Shown here: piece by piece, positions 36,716 to 46,979 of the stretch | Position numbering within the stretch: the first letter of the stretch is position 1 | Layout of the letters: the number at the start of each line of letters is the position of its first letter | Position numbers and translations under genes: made by a program | Assembly: GCA_037349315.1 (NCBI GenBank) | Contig: JBAIAC010000059.1 | Location: forward strand, 26,630,501-26,694,500 | Reading direction: 5' to 3' | DNA from: Chelydra serpentina | Taxonomy: Eukaryota; Chordata; Testudines; Chelydridae | DNA length: 64,000 bases | The notes under the pieces: model-generated | Told to the model about the DNA's origin: nothing | Seen by the model: only the letters and a program-made list of their open reading frames with translations | The model's database searches: none

Positions 36716-38098
36716 CATTTATCACAGCTCTTTCTTCTGATGTGGCTTGTCAGTACAGTATCCATATAGCAACTTGTGTATTCCCTCTGATGCCGGAACG
36801 TCCAATTTCACATGCGCACTGGGAAAATCCTGCATCCCTGCTTTGGATCACTCCGGCTTCCACTGGCTTTCCCTGGTGCCCTGGAACCTACTCGGTATTA
36901 TTAACCGATTGCAGCTGTTCCTGCTTCTGCTGTATCTTTTTAAGGGCAGAGCTCTTCTTGACCTGCTGCTCACAAACAGGGAAGAAATCGTAGGGGAAGC
37001 AAAAGTGGATGGGAACCTGGGAGGCAGTGACCATGAGATGGTCGAGTTCAGGATCCTGACACAAGGAAGAAAGGATAACAGCAGAATATGGACCCTGGAC
37101 TTCAGAAAAGCAGACTTTCACTCCCTCAGGGAACTGATGGGCAGGATCCCCTGAGAGAATAACATGAGGGGGAAAGGAGTCCAGGAGAGCTGGCTGTATT
37201 TTAAAGAACCCTTATTGAGGATGCAGGAACAACCCATCCCGGTGTGTAGAAAGAATAGTAAATATGGCAGGTGACCAGCTTGGTTTAACAGTGATCTTAA
37301 ACACAAAAAAGAAGCTCACACGAAGTAGAAGATTGGACAAATGACCAGGGAGGAGTATAAAAATATTGCTCAGGCATGCAGGAGTGAAATCAGGAAAGGA
37401 CAAATCACACTTGGAGTTGCAGCTAGCAAGAGATGTTAAGAGTAACAAGAAGTGTTTCTTCAGGTATGTTAGCAACAAGAAGAAGGGGAGGGAAAGTGTG
37501 AGCCCCTTACTGAATGGGGGAGGCAACCTAGTGACAGAGGATGTGGAGAAAGCTAATGTACTCAATGCTTTTTTTGCCTCTGTCTTCACGAACATGGTCA
37601 GCTCTGAGACTACTGCACTGGGCAGCACAGCATGGGGAGGAGGTAACCAGCCCTCTGTGGAGAAAGGAGTGGTTCAGGACTATTTAGAAAAGCTGGATGA
37701 GCACAAGTCCATGGGGCTGGATGCACTGCATCTGAGGGTGCTAAAGGAGTTGGCCGATGTGATTGCAGAGCCATTCGCCATTATCTTTGAAAACTCATGG
37801 TGATCGGGGGAGGTCCCGGATGACTGGAAAAAGGCTAATGTAGTGTCCATCTTTTAAAAAGGGATGGAGGAGGATCTGGGGAACTACAGGCCAGTCAGCC
37901 TCACCTCTGTCCCTCGAAAAATCATGGAGCAGGTCCTCAAGGAATCAATTCTGAAGCACTTAGAGGAGAGGAAAGTGATCAGGAACAGTCAGCATGGATT
38001 CACCAGGGGCAAGTCATGCATGATTAACCTAATTGCCTTATATGACAAGATAACTGGCTCTGTGGATGAGGGGAAAACAGTGGACATATTATTCCTGT

Positions 38099-38502
38099 TC
38101 GGGTAGGTGGGGCTCGTCAGCCTTGGAAGGCAGCCCACCTAGGAGAAGGACAACTCTGATTTAAAACCTCCGCTGCCTTGTGGCAATACCCACTCATGGG
38201 AAAGGCTAAGGGAGTCAACCCTGAAACCAAATCCGGTATCGGAGTCCCGATGCGGTCTGACATTGTCCTCAATGTCATTCCGGCAACTCCTGTGACGCCA
38301 CTGGTGCCAAGTTGTATCGACATTGTCTTTCCCTTGGATCCATCAGTTGCGTGGAGAGGGGGGTTCTGCTGCATGGGCAACAGCCGTTCCTCCATATCAC
38401 CCTGCCCTGGCTTGTGCCCTGGAGAGGACACTCCTCATTCCCCATGGGCGCATATCCATCATCTCTCGAGACTAACGGACGCCAACAACAACAACAACAA
38501 CA
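38099..38502 (+). mobile_element. SINE-like retroposon with (CAA)n tail and 11-bp target duplication
   Basis: A 404-bp insertion in the CR1 RT region, flanked by identical ATTATTCCTGT at 38088-38098 and 38503-38513. Long target duplications and the 3' (CAA)n run (about 38482-38502) show target-primed retroposition. The 5' part starts TCGGGTAGGTGGGGCTCGTC. No clear tRNA, 7SL or 5S promoter was recognised, and the body has no ORF with a domain. It could be a SINE or a processed copy of a non-coding RNA. Confidence 0.8.
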
Positions 38503-39520
38503 ATTATTCCTGTACTTTAGCAAAGCTTTTGATACGGTCTCCCACAGTATCCTTGCCAGCAAGTTAAAGAAGTATGGGCTGGATGAATGGACTATAAGGT
38601 GGATAGAAAGATGGCTAGATCTTCGGGCTCAACGAGTAATAATCAATCGCTCCATGTCTACTTGGCAGCCGGTATCAAGCAGAGTGCCCAAGGGTCAATC
38701 CTGGAGCCGGTTTTGTTCAATATCTTCATTAATGATGTGGAGGATGGCGTGGACTGCACCGTCAGCAAGTTTGCAGATGACACTAAACTGGGAGGAGTGG
38801 TAGATATGCTGGAGGGTAGGGATAGGATACAGAGTGACCTAGACAAATTAGAGGATTGGGCCAAAAGAAATCTGATGAGGTTCAACAAGGACAAGTGCAG
38901 AGTCTTGGACTTAGGACGGAAGAATCCCATATACTGCTGCAGACTAGGGACCGAGTGGCTAGGCAGCAGTTCTGCAGAAAAGGACCGAGGGGTTACAGTG
39001 GACGAGAAGCTGGATATGAGTCAACAGTGTGCCCTTGTTGCCAAGAAAGATAATGGCATTTTGGGCTGTTTAAGTAGGAACATTGCCAGCAGATCGAGGG
39101 ATGTGATCATTCCCTTCTATTCGGCATTGGTGAGGCCTCATCTGGAGTACTGTGTCCAGTTTTGGGTCCCACACTACAAGAAGGATGTGGAAAAATTGGA
39201 AAGAGTCCAATGGAGGGCAACAAAAATTATTAGGGAGCTGGAGCACATGACTTATGAGGAGATGCTGAGGGAACTGGGATTATTTAGTCTGCAGAAGAGA
39301 AGAATGAGGAGGGATTTGATAGCTGCTTTCAACTACCTGAAAGGGGGTGCCAAAGAGGATGGATCTAGACTGTTCTCAGTGGTACCAGAGGACAGAACAA
39401 GGAGTAATGGTCTCAAGTTGCAGTGGGGGAGGTTTAGGTTGGATATTAGGAGCAACCTTTTTACTAGGAGGGTGGTGAAGCACTGGAATGGGTTACCTAG
39501 GGAGGTGGTGGAATCTCCTT

Positions 39521-40252
39521 TCATAGATTCATAGATTCTAGGGCTGGAAGGGACCTTGAGAGGTCATCGAGTCCAGCCCCCTGCCCTCATGGCAGGACCA
39601 ATTACTGTCTAGACCGTCCCAGATAGACATTTATCTAACCTACTCTTAAATATCCCCAGAGATGAAGATTCCACAACCTCCCTGGGCAGTTTATTCCAGT
39701 GTTTAACCACCCTGACAGTTAGGGACTTTTTCCTAATGTCCAACCTAAACCTCCCTTGCTGTAGTTTAAGCCCATTGCTTCTTGTTCTATCCTCAGATGC
39801 TAAGATGAACAAGTTTTCTCCCTCCTCCTTATGACACCCTTTTAGATACCTGAAGACCGCTATCATGTCCCCTCTCAGTCTTCTCTTTTCCAAACTAAAC
39901 AAACCCAATTCCTTCAGCCTTCCTTCATAGGTCATGTTCTCCAGACCCTTAATCATTCTTGTTGCTCTTCTCTGGACCCTCTCCAATTTCTCCACATCTT
40001 TCTTGAAATGTGGTGCCCAGAACTGGACACAATACTCCAGTTGAGGCCTAACCAGCGCAGAGTAGAGCGGAAGAATGACTTCTCGTGTCTTGCTCACAAC
40101 ACACCTGTTAATGCAGCCCAGAATCAAGTTTGCTTTTTTTGCAACAGCATCACACTGTTGACTCATATTTAGCTTGTGGTCCACTATAACCCCTAGATCC
40201 CTTCCTGGCCTCCTTAAGGGCACTCCATTCAGGTCTCCAGCTTCTTAGCCAT
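39521..40252 (-). mobile_element. CR1 LINE 3' fragment of a second subfamily, antisense
   Basis: The minus-strand frame 40223-39609 encodes the CR1 C-terminal domain: [38 protein letters not shown] and [14 protein letters not shown]. The wording differs consistently from the young subfamily and matches the copy in the ERV pol at 51.2-51.8 kb. The 3' end lies at the left, with TCATAGATTCATAGATTCTA. It inserted into the 3' part of the 36.9-kb CR1. About 54 bp of unassigned sequence follows at its 5' side before the host CR1 resumes near 40307. Confidence 0.9.
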
Positions 40253-41121
40253 CACCCTTCTCTCAGGGCACAGACACTGTCCCTGTCCCTTCAGGCCAAC
40301 GATTTAACCTTCCTTAGAGGTTTTTAAAGCCCGGCTTGACAAAATCCTGGCTGGGATGATCTAGTTGGGGTTGGTCCTGCTTTGAGCAGGGGGTTGGACT
40401 AGATGACCTCCTGAGGTCCCTTGCAACCCTGAGATTCTATGATTCTATGATTCTATGAAAAGCAGCTGGGGGCCTTTGGAAGTGCAGCTCTCCGGGTTTG
40501 CTGGCTCCTTGGCTGTTTGTACTGCACTCAATTTGTTTTGTTTGTTTTCAATGAAAAATAGCCTTGAAGATAAAGTTCCTGCTTGGAATTCCAGAAGGGT
40601 GCCCATGGGGCCAGTCAGCTGTTTGGTGAAAATCTACTGGGCCAGTCTCTCTGCTGTGATCAGTTTCCAATTTCAGATCCTCAATTCTATGTCCCAGCTG
40701 CAGCACAGGTTACAGCAGCCTGGGAGCTGTTTTAACTTGCACCAGCTGCCAGTGGTCCACAACGAACAATCCCCCGGCTGTAGATGTACTCTAGTTATTC
40801 CTCCTCCTCCCTTCTCTGTCTGTGACACTCTCTCTGCGCTGCTTTGTTGGCTCTACACCGACTGGGGACACCCCCACACTGGGGATTTCCTCAGATGGTG
40901 AGTTACAGGCTGACTCTGCTCCCCTTGAGCCAGCTGAGTGGTAAAAAGGGAGTGGAGCAGGTCAGAGAATCTGCTGTGGGCATCTCTGATCTGAGTGCCC
41001 CTCATTTCCAGCTGGGATTCAGAATTTGTCATTCCTGCCATCAGTCTGTTTCTCCTTCTATTCCTGCTGCTGCTGTCCTGGGGGAAACTGCCAGCTTTTA
41101 CCGTGACTTTAGGTTTCTTAC

Positions 41122-41395
41122 CTTTTTCTCTTTTGAGTTTTTCAGCAGCATCTTTGAGGTTAATCTGAGTGAAAATGTCTATTGTTACATCTACTGCAGC
41201 CTCTCCAGCATAGAATTCCATCAGGCAGTTCTTAGTTTTTATCCTGTTGGCATTCTCCAGCTGACTCCGGGGGATGTTACATTTCCTCTCAAAGTTAAAG
41301 TATGATAGTTTGTCTTTAAATTTTTCGAAGTCTTCCTGAAGAAGGTTCTCAAGGGCACTTTGAAGCAGGTCACTGATTCTGCTTTGGTTTTCCAT
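41122..41395 (-). CDS. NLRP-like gene, pyrin-domain exon (start codon)
   Basis: The first coding exon. It begins at ATG 41395 and encodes 91 residues plus one base, then donor GTAAGAAA. The sequence is a pyrin (DAPIN) domain: ISDLLQSALENLLQEDFEKF, then KDKLSYF, then IPRSQLENANRIKTKNCLME, ending KLKREK. Pyrin domains of NLRPs bind the pyrin domain of ASC to nucleate inflammasome filaments. The chosen ATG lies 20 bp inside an acceptor (TTTTAG at 41420-41415) and the domain starts immediately after it. An in-frame ATG further out would lie in the intron. The split codon joins the NACHT exon in frame. Confidence 0.92.
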
Positions 41396-41489
41396 CACCA
41401 GTATCGGGGGGAAACTAAAATACAATGTAAAGTCCCATTATTAATAGTTAATATGGAATAACAACTCTTATTCCTAAATAGAATAAGTT

Positions 41490-41685
41490 AGCGTAGTGGT
41501 GAGAGCAGGGCACTGAGGCTTATGACGCCCCAGTTCTTTTCCTCACAAGTGACTCACTGGATAGCTCATTTTGTCTTTCTGTGCCTCAGTTTCCCTATCT
41601 GTAAAATGGGGACAATTGTGCTCCTCTAACTCACAGGGGTGTCATGCTGCTTAGTAACTATTTGTAAAGCCAGCTGATGTTTTAG
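41490..41685 (+). mobile_element. MIR-type SINE
   Basis: The core TGTGCCTCAGTTTCCCTATC followed by TGTAAAATGGGGACAAT is the diagnostic part of MIR (CORE-SINE). The tRNA-like start GTAGTGGTGAGAGCAGGGCA and the later CACAGGGGTGTCATG are also in the expected order. It lies in the inferred first intron of the NLRP-like gene. Confidence 0.85.
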
Positions 41686-41975
41686 AATGAAAGGTGCAAG
41701 AATATTATTTATCATCTGAATGGATTTCCAAACACTGGGGTGGGAATACCTAATTCAGAAAATATCCTAGCACAATCTGGAATCTGTGCATCAGAGTCCT
41801 GGAGTAAATGTGTCCTGAGAACCAGTGCTAGCCTGGAAAGCCTCAGGGGTATTTTGAACGTTCGTGACATACTGATCAGCTCCCATAAATCGAATGGATA
41901 AACTATAATGAATTCAGATTGAAATTAGCCCATCCTAAGGCAAAATGCACACAATGCAGAGAGTGATGAACTTAC

Positions 41976-42075
41976 CATTAGCCAGAAAGCTACAAAATAG
42001 ATCTAGAGGCCTCGTTTGATTTGTTTCTCTCCGTTTTCTCGGTGCTCAAACACAGATGCACAAAACAAAAATCTA
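41976..42075 (-). other. Inferred 5' UTR exon of the NLRP-like gene
   Basis: Upstream of the pyrin exon the minus strand offers a strong donor (ATG|GTAAGTTC, exon end at 41976) that would pair with the acceptor just before the start codon and remove a 560-bp intron containing the MIR. The left boundary of this exon and the transcription start are not visible. It is a splice-site prediction only. Confidence 0.3.
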
Positions 42076-43733
42076 GGCGGAAGAACAGAAAAGCTTTGAG
42101 CAAATGCCTATTTCCTCAACAAAGAAACTGAATCATCTCCAATTAAAACTGATCTTCAGTGCTTCCTTGATTTTTATAGAAGACCTCATATGACAGCATA
42201 TTGCCCAGTCGCTGGACAAGGACGTCAGTCAGCGATTTCCCTCCGCTCATCATGGGATATTGGGAAGGATCTGAAATGGCAAATTAGAGGATTTAAGTTA
42301 AGATGTGCATCATTTATTTTATTTATTCTTTGTTGAAAAATGAATGGCATGCGTAGCCCTGTAGGGCACAGAGAGCAGTACACAGCTACAGCCCCATGCA
42401 GCTACTGGTATCATAAAGTTGCAGGAACAGCTATAAGGAAACATTCAGCAATTACACAAACTAATATTCTCATGTAACCAGTTAAATGGGTTCTGTTCAG
42501 AAAATTTCACAATCTCAGGACTGTAGGCCACAAAGAGGAAGGAGCTATGGGAACTCTACAAACATGTGACTGGAGGTGAGGTTTTCAGGGGTCCGCTCCC
42601 ATAAAAGTCTGAAATACCATGTGCAAGAGCCTGCATTTTAGGTGATTTTAAGGCAACGCCAATTCTCGCTTCACCTCTGGACATGTCCGCCCCACTCACG
42701 CTCTCTCTCTCTCTCCATCTCTCAGGTGCATTGTGGAGAGATTCTGTCCCCTCTTGCAACCCCGACATGCTGCTCAGACTCTCACCCCCACAAAAAAGGA
42801 GAGAAAACAAACAAATGGGGTGCTTACAGCTTACAAGGAAACTGGCCTAATCAGTGGAGGTGGAGCAATAGACAAGGGATAGGGAGCACGGGGAAAATGG
42901 GGAGGGGACGGTGCCTGCCTAGGGCTTAAAACAGGGGGAAGGGACAGGCTGAGTGTCCTGAGAGCAGAGCTGGCAGAGAGCAGAGCTAAGGAAACCCCAG
43001 GGCTCGTGAAAATCATCTCAGTGCTGTGTAAATCTTTACACTCCGGGGGAGAAAGTGTTAACTGATGCCCCGGCTTTCTTAGTTGATACTCAAAGCTTTT
43101 AGAGAAAGGTGGAGCCTGTGTCCTTTGCACTTAACCCAGCAGTGATAATACGAAGCAGCCACATGGGCACCGTTGGGTTCCAAATAACAGTTCTGACCCA
43201 GTGGCTAACTTGAAACAGAACAACAAAATGTTATCCTTGGAGGGGTGTGTGACAGAGTATTTTGGTCACTGGCAGGTAGCCCTGTCAAAAATCAGGGAAG
43301 CCCCGGCCAGAGGCACCCAGGGAACGTGAAGCTCACAGTCACCATTATGAGCGCTGGTGCAGCGGATTTCCTCCGTTGAATTTCCTCTATCCCAGAACGG
43401 CGGCTGCTGCTGCTGCTGAGAGTTTATTCACCAACCTTTGCTGGAACATACATTTTTAATTATGATCAACAATGGGAAATCACTTTAAAATTCCCTTCTA
43501 TTTTTTTTTTTAATTTGAAATTGGCCCATGTCTGAGAGATTTCTGTAAATGTGTGACAGAGTTGGGTGTTTGTGACATCTGCAATTCATTAGCCAGAGCG
43601 CTAAAACAAAAGGTGGGTCAAAACTTCCAAAAGGAGTTTTTTTAAATGTTTCCCCTAAACAGCTTACTAAAGAGTTGATTTTTTTTGCGGGTGGAGGAGG
43701 GGATTATAGAACATTCCAGTTGCTTAGGAAGAG
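42076..43733. other. Likely promoter-side flank of the NLRP-like gene, no element identified
   Basis: No coding region is supported. There is a CT-rich tract at 42700-42722. No convincing TATA box or defined promoter motif set could be assigned. The extreme right end may belong to the old CR1 that continues beyond 58.6 kb. Confidence 0.35.
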
Positions 43734-44468
43734 TGTTATAAATATAAAGAGAAGGGTAGCATAAAATCCCTCCTGCGCAGCTGTACTGAATCGCTTTACC
43801 TGTAAGGGGTTAAGAAGCTCAAATAACCTAGTTGGCACCTGACCAGAAGGACCAATGGGAAAAGAAGATACTTTCAAATATGGTGGGGGGGCTTTGTTTG
43901 TGCTCTCTTTGTTTGCTCCCTCTCGGACAGAGAGAGGGACCAGGGCAGGAAAAAACATCTCCTAAAAACATACCTGAAATGAGCATCTACGTTTACAAAA
44001 ATTGTAAATAAAGCAAGGAAATGCGTTAGATTATCTTTTGTTTTAGCTTGTGAATTTTCCCTATGCTAAGAGGTAATTTTATTCCTGTTTTCTAACAGGG
44101 AAGCAGAGTCAGAGGGGAATCCTCTGTGTTTTAAATCTTTTTATTTACCCTGTAAAGTTATCTTCCATCCTGATTTTGCAGGTGTGATTCTTTTACTTTT
44201 TTTTTTAAATAAAATTCTTCTTTTAAGAACCTGATTGATTTTCAGTGTCCTAAAAACCAGGGATTTGGTCTGTGCTCACTTTGTTAACCTATTGGTTGGT
44301 ATATTATTCTCAAGCCTCCCCAGGAAAGGGGGTGAAGGGGCTTGGGGGGATATTTTCAGGGGGATAGGGCTCCAAGTGGCCCCTCCCTGAATGTTTGTTT
44401 AAATCACTTGGTGGTGGCAGCAATACCGTCCAAGAACAAGGAAAGGAATTTGTGCCTTGAGGAAGTTT
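43734..44468 (+). mobile_element. Older solo LTR, left part (split by the ERV)
   Basis: It starts TGTTATAAATATAAAGAGAAG and matches the solo LTR at 53524-54363 block by block, including GATACTTTCAAAT and TATTCTCAAGC followed by CCCCAGGAAA. It stops at GTTT 44465-44468, the target duplication of the ERV, and resumes at 58527. The ERV therefore inserted into a pre-existing LTR of this family. Confidence 0.88.
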
Positions 44469-45605
44469 TGTAGCCCTAAGGATTAATATGCTTACTAGCA
44501 TAAGATAGCTCTTTTCTGATAAGTTTAAGTATTTGATGTTTTGTAATAGATTTATATTAGATTTAGTTTGGCTGTAACGCAATAGGGCCTACTGATCAAA
44601 AATCTGTATGAAGATGCTGTATGCAAGATTGTATCTAAGACCTTTCACCCAATAAGTTAACCTTCATCTTGTTACCCACATAGATAGAAACACCCACGCC
44701 TCTATCTACGACCTTTACCTAGACCAATAGGCATAAAGATTGGCACAAGGGGCTTTTTCCAAAGCCGGACGCACAAATGTAACACGTACACCACAAATGC
44801 GTATACAGGTGTCATTCCTACGCACAGACATATCAGCCAATGGGCTAAGTGAACCCCAATATTTCTGGGGGGGAGTAATGAAATTTGGGCATAAGAAGGA
44901 GGATTTCCGATAACTATAAGGTATAAAAGAAGCGAACCCCCCTTGTTCGGGAACGCGCTCACTCTTCATCTTCACCTGACTATCGATGCTATCTACGAAG
45001 GCTGTTAACTATTAATTAGTCCGTACTTATGTTATTTTCAAACTTTAAGTTCTAAAGGGAACTAGGCCAAGCTTGGTTTCCCTGAATCTTTATTTTCAGT
45101 TTTATTTCATAGTTAGATATTAGTATAAGTTAAACTAGCTTTTTAGCTTTTGCACGTTTCCTCTGCAAGAGGTGAGAAACCGGAACTGCCAAAGGCGAGC
45201 ACCGAAACAAGGTGTGAGTATATTAACCAAAGTCTTGCAGAACACATTATTATTTGTATTTGAATAACAATAATACCATTGTAACTCTGTAACTTTTACT
45301 TACCATTTACTTACTATTTTACTGATTTTAATAAAAGGTGTTTATGACTATATCTGTCTCAGTATGAGTTTCCTGTCATACCCCGAGGGTCCTTTTATAA
45401 ACTCTGTGGAGCCTGATTCGGGACAAGAACTTTATCTTCTGATCAAACAGATTGGCGAGCCTAAACCCATACTATTAATAGTAATAAATAATTATTATTA
45501 AATTATTATTAATATTATTAATTAGTTAAAATTAATTATAAATAAAATTAAATTGAACTGATAAAACCAAATCAATATTACTAACACATCCTCGATCAGG
45601 CTTCA
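44469..45605 (+). mobile_element. ERV 5' LTR
   Basis: It begins TGTAGCCCTAAGG and aligns with the 3' LTR over its length except for about 50 bp more near 45250. It carries a TATA box TATAAAA (44922-44928) and an AATAAA signal (45330-45335). The long segment after the polyA signal includes GATTGGCGAGCCTAAACCCA, present in both LTRs. The end is set at CTTCA by comparison with CTACA of the 3' LTR, which pairs with the TGTAG start. An upstream promoter in this LTR would drive transcription away from the NLRP-like gene. Confidence 0.9.
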
Positions 45606-45608
45606 TAC

Positions 45609-45626
45609 TGGCAAGCCAGCCAGGAG
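45609..45626 (+). promoter_or_regulatory. Candidate primer-binding site
   Basis: TGGCAAGCCAGCCAGGAG starts three bases after the 5' LTR. It begins with TGG, as complements of a tRNA CCA end do. The primer tRNA could not be named. Confidence 0.4.
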
Positions 45627-46203
45627 TTTCGAGGAGTGTGTGACAGGATTTTTCAGGTATTTTAGGAATCCTGAGATCTCTGAAAAATTTCATCTGAGAC
45701 ATAAGTAAATGGTTAATATTGCACAGAGCTACTTGTTCTCTCTCTAAGAGAACAGACGTGTGATTTCCTGTGGTTGCGGTTTGGCAGGACGCCCAGTATT
45801 TCTATTCTGTCTTGTAGTTTAACTTTAAAAGTGTTGAATTTAATCTTGCAAGTTAGAGTCATATTTAAAGTACTTAAGAGGTTTTGCTTCAAAAGTAGAA
45901 GTTATAATGAATGGTACCAGTAAGATATTAGCAGTAGCATTGGATCCGATGACCCACACTAGTGGTGGCGGGAGAGTTGACAAATCGAGGTATTAATTGC
46001 CTGCCAGAGAGGCCGCAATAAGTCAGAACTGGAATAGTTCAAAGATACGAGTATCGAAACAAGTATGAACCCTGCGCTCCATAAAAGAAAATGAGGAGTT
46101 CCTGGATAGACGTCAGGATAGGCTTCAGTGGGCGCAGTGTTGTGAGGATTCAGAGCAGGCTGCGCAGCGGGGACAGAAGGCCAGTGAGGATAATTGGCAG
46201 CAT

Positions 46204-46935
46204 GTGACTTCCAGAAGAGGAAAGAGTACGAGACAAGTCCATGTACCAGAAATGCAGATTCAGATGAGCAACCGTTTTCATGTTCTCTCCACAGGTACTA
46301 GTGCAGAGAGTGGAGTGAATGATGCATCTGAGGCAACAGAGCAGAAGGAGACGCCACCGATTGGAAGGCATGAGATGCACCGTCCTAGGGATGGGAGTTC
46401 CACGACCACCACTCCCAAGAGGAGGAGGAGGGTCGTGGTGGTCGGGGACTCTCTCCTCAGGGGGACTGAGTCATCTATCTGCTGCCCTGAGTGGGAAAAC
46501 CGAGAGGTGTGCTGCTTACCAGGGGCTAGGATTCACGATGTGATGGAGAGACTGCCGAGACTCATCAAGCCCTCAGATCGCTACCCCTTCCTGCTTCTCC
46601 ACGTGGGCATCAATGATACTGCCAAGAATGACCTTGAGCGTATCACTGCAGACTGCGTGGCTCTGGGAAGAAGGATAAAGGCATTTGAGGCGCAAGTGGT
46701 GTTCTCGTCTACCCTCCCTGTGGCAGGAAAAGGCCGGGGTAGAGACCGTCGAATCGTGGAAGTCAACGAATGGCTACGCAGATGGTGTCGGAGAGAAGGG
46801 TTTGGATTCTTTGACCATGGGATGGTGTTCCAAGAAAAAGGAGTGCTAGGCAGAGACAGGCTCCACCTAACGAAGAGAGGGAAGAGCATCTTTGCAAGCA
46901 GGCTAGCTAACCTAGTGAGGAGGGATTTAAACTAG
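46204..46935 (+). CDS. CR1 ORF1 protein with esterase domain
   Basis: An open frame of about 240 codons inside the CR1 copy, with an upstream continuation in the same frame rich in Glu, Gln and Arg. In CR1 elements ORF1 is a nucleic-acid-binding chaperone, and some families have this lipase/acetylhydrolase fold. The catalytic Ser (GDSLL), Asn (GIND) and Asp-His (DRLHL) positions are all present, so the fold is not obviously damaged. No ATG at the correct site was found, so the start is unclear. Confidence 0.75.
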   Translation: MTSRRGKSTRQVHVPEMQIQMSNRFHVLSTGTSAESGVNDASEATEQKETPPIGRHEMHRPRDGSSTTTTPKRRRRVVVVGDSLLRGTESSICCPEWENREVCCLPGARIHDVMERLPRLIKPSDRYPFLLLHVGINDTAKNDLERITADCVALGRRIKAFEAQVVFSSTLPVAGKGRGRDRRIVEVNEWLRRWCRREGFGFFDHGMVFQEKGVLGRDRLHLTKRGKSIFASRLANLVRRDLN

Positions 46936-46979
46936 GTTCACCGGGGGAAGGAGACCAAAGCCCCGAGGTAAATGGGGAA

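Larger units (their letters stand above)
36941..40460 (+). mobile_element. CR1 LINE, split by a retroposon and an antisense CR1
   Basis: A CR1 copy whose parts are 36941-38098, 38503-39520 and about 40307-40460. The first part has endonuclease remains ([34 protein letters not shown]) with several frame breaks and a stop near 37801. The second has the RT ([12 protein letters not shown]) and C-terminal region as an open stretch at 38587-39534. The third is the 3' tail (TAGAGGTTTTTAAAGCCCGG to ATTCTATG repeats). Two later elements interrupt it at 38099-38502 and about 39521-40306. It is more diverged than the 32.7-kb copy. Confidence 0.9.
9420..42075 (-). other. NLRP3/NLRP12-like inflammasome gene, whole locus (3' end open)
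   Basis: A multi-exon minus-strand gene encoding a PYD-FISNA-NACHT-LRR protein, the architecture of cytosolic NLR sensors that recruit the adaptor ASC through the pyrin domain. The order is an inferred 5' UTR exon, pyrin exon, 1768-bp NACHT exon, then LRR exons of 90, 174, 171 and 171 bp. Introns are about 0.56, 11.3, 8.6, 4.9, 4.2 and 0.33 kb. All coding junctions have AG/GT and compatible phase. No stop was found in any exon, so the gene appears functional as far as it is visible. A last exon and polyA site were not seen in the window. It belongs to the NLRP3/NLRP12 side of the family because of the FISNA domain. Orthology to one named gene cannot be decided here. Confidence 0.85.

Noticed and set aside
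38482..38502. CRISPR-like or tandem regulatory repeat
   Set aside because: It is the (CAA)n tail of a retroposon, with no spacers. The sequence is eukaryotic.
42556..43130. Minus-strand frames as extra 5' exons of the NLRP-like gene
   Set aside because: They encode no pyrin or other recognised domain. The pyrin exon already has a start codon, and no phase-matched donor to it was found.
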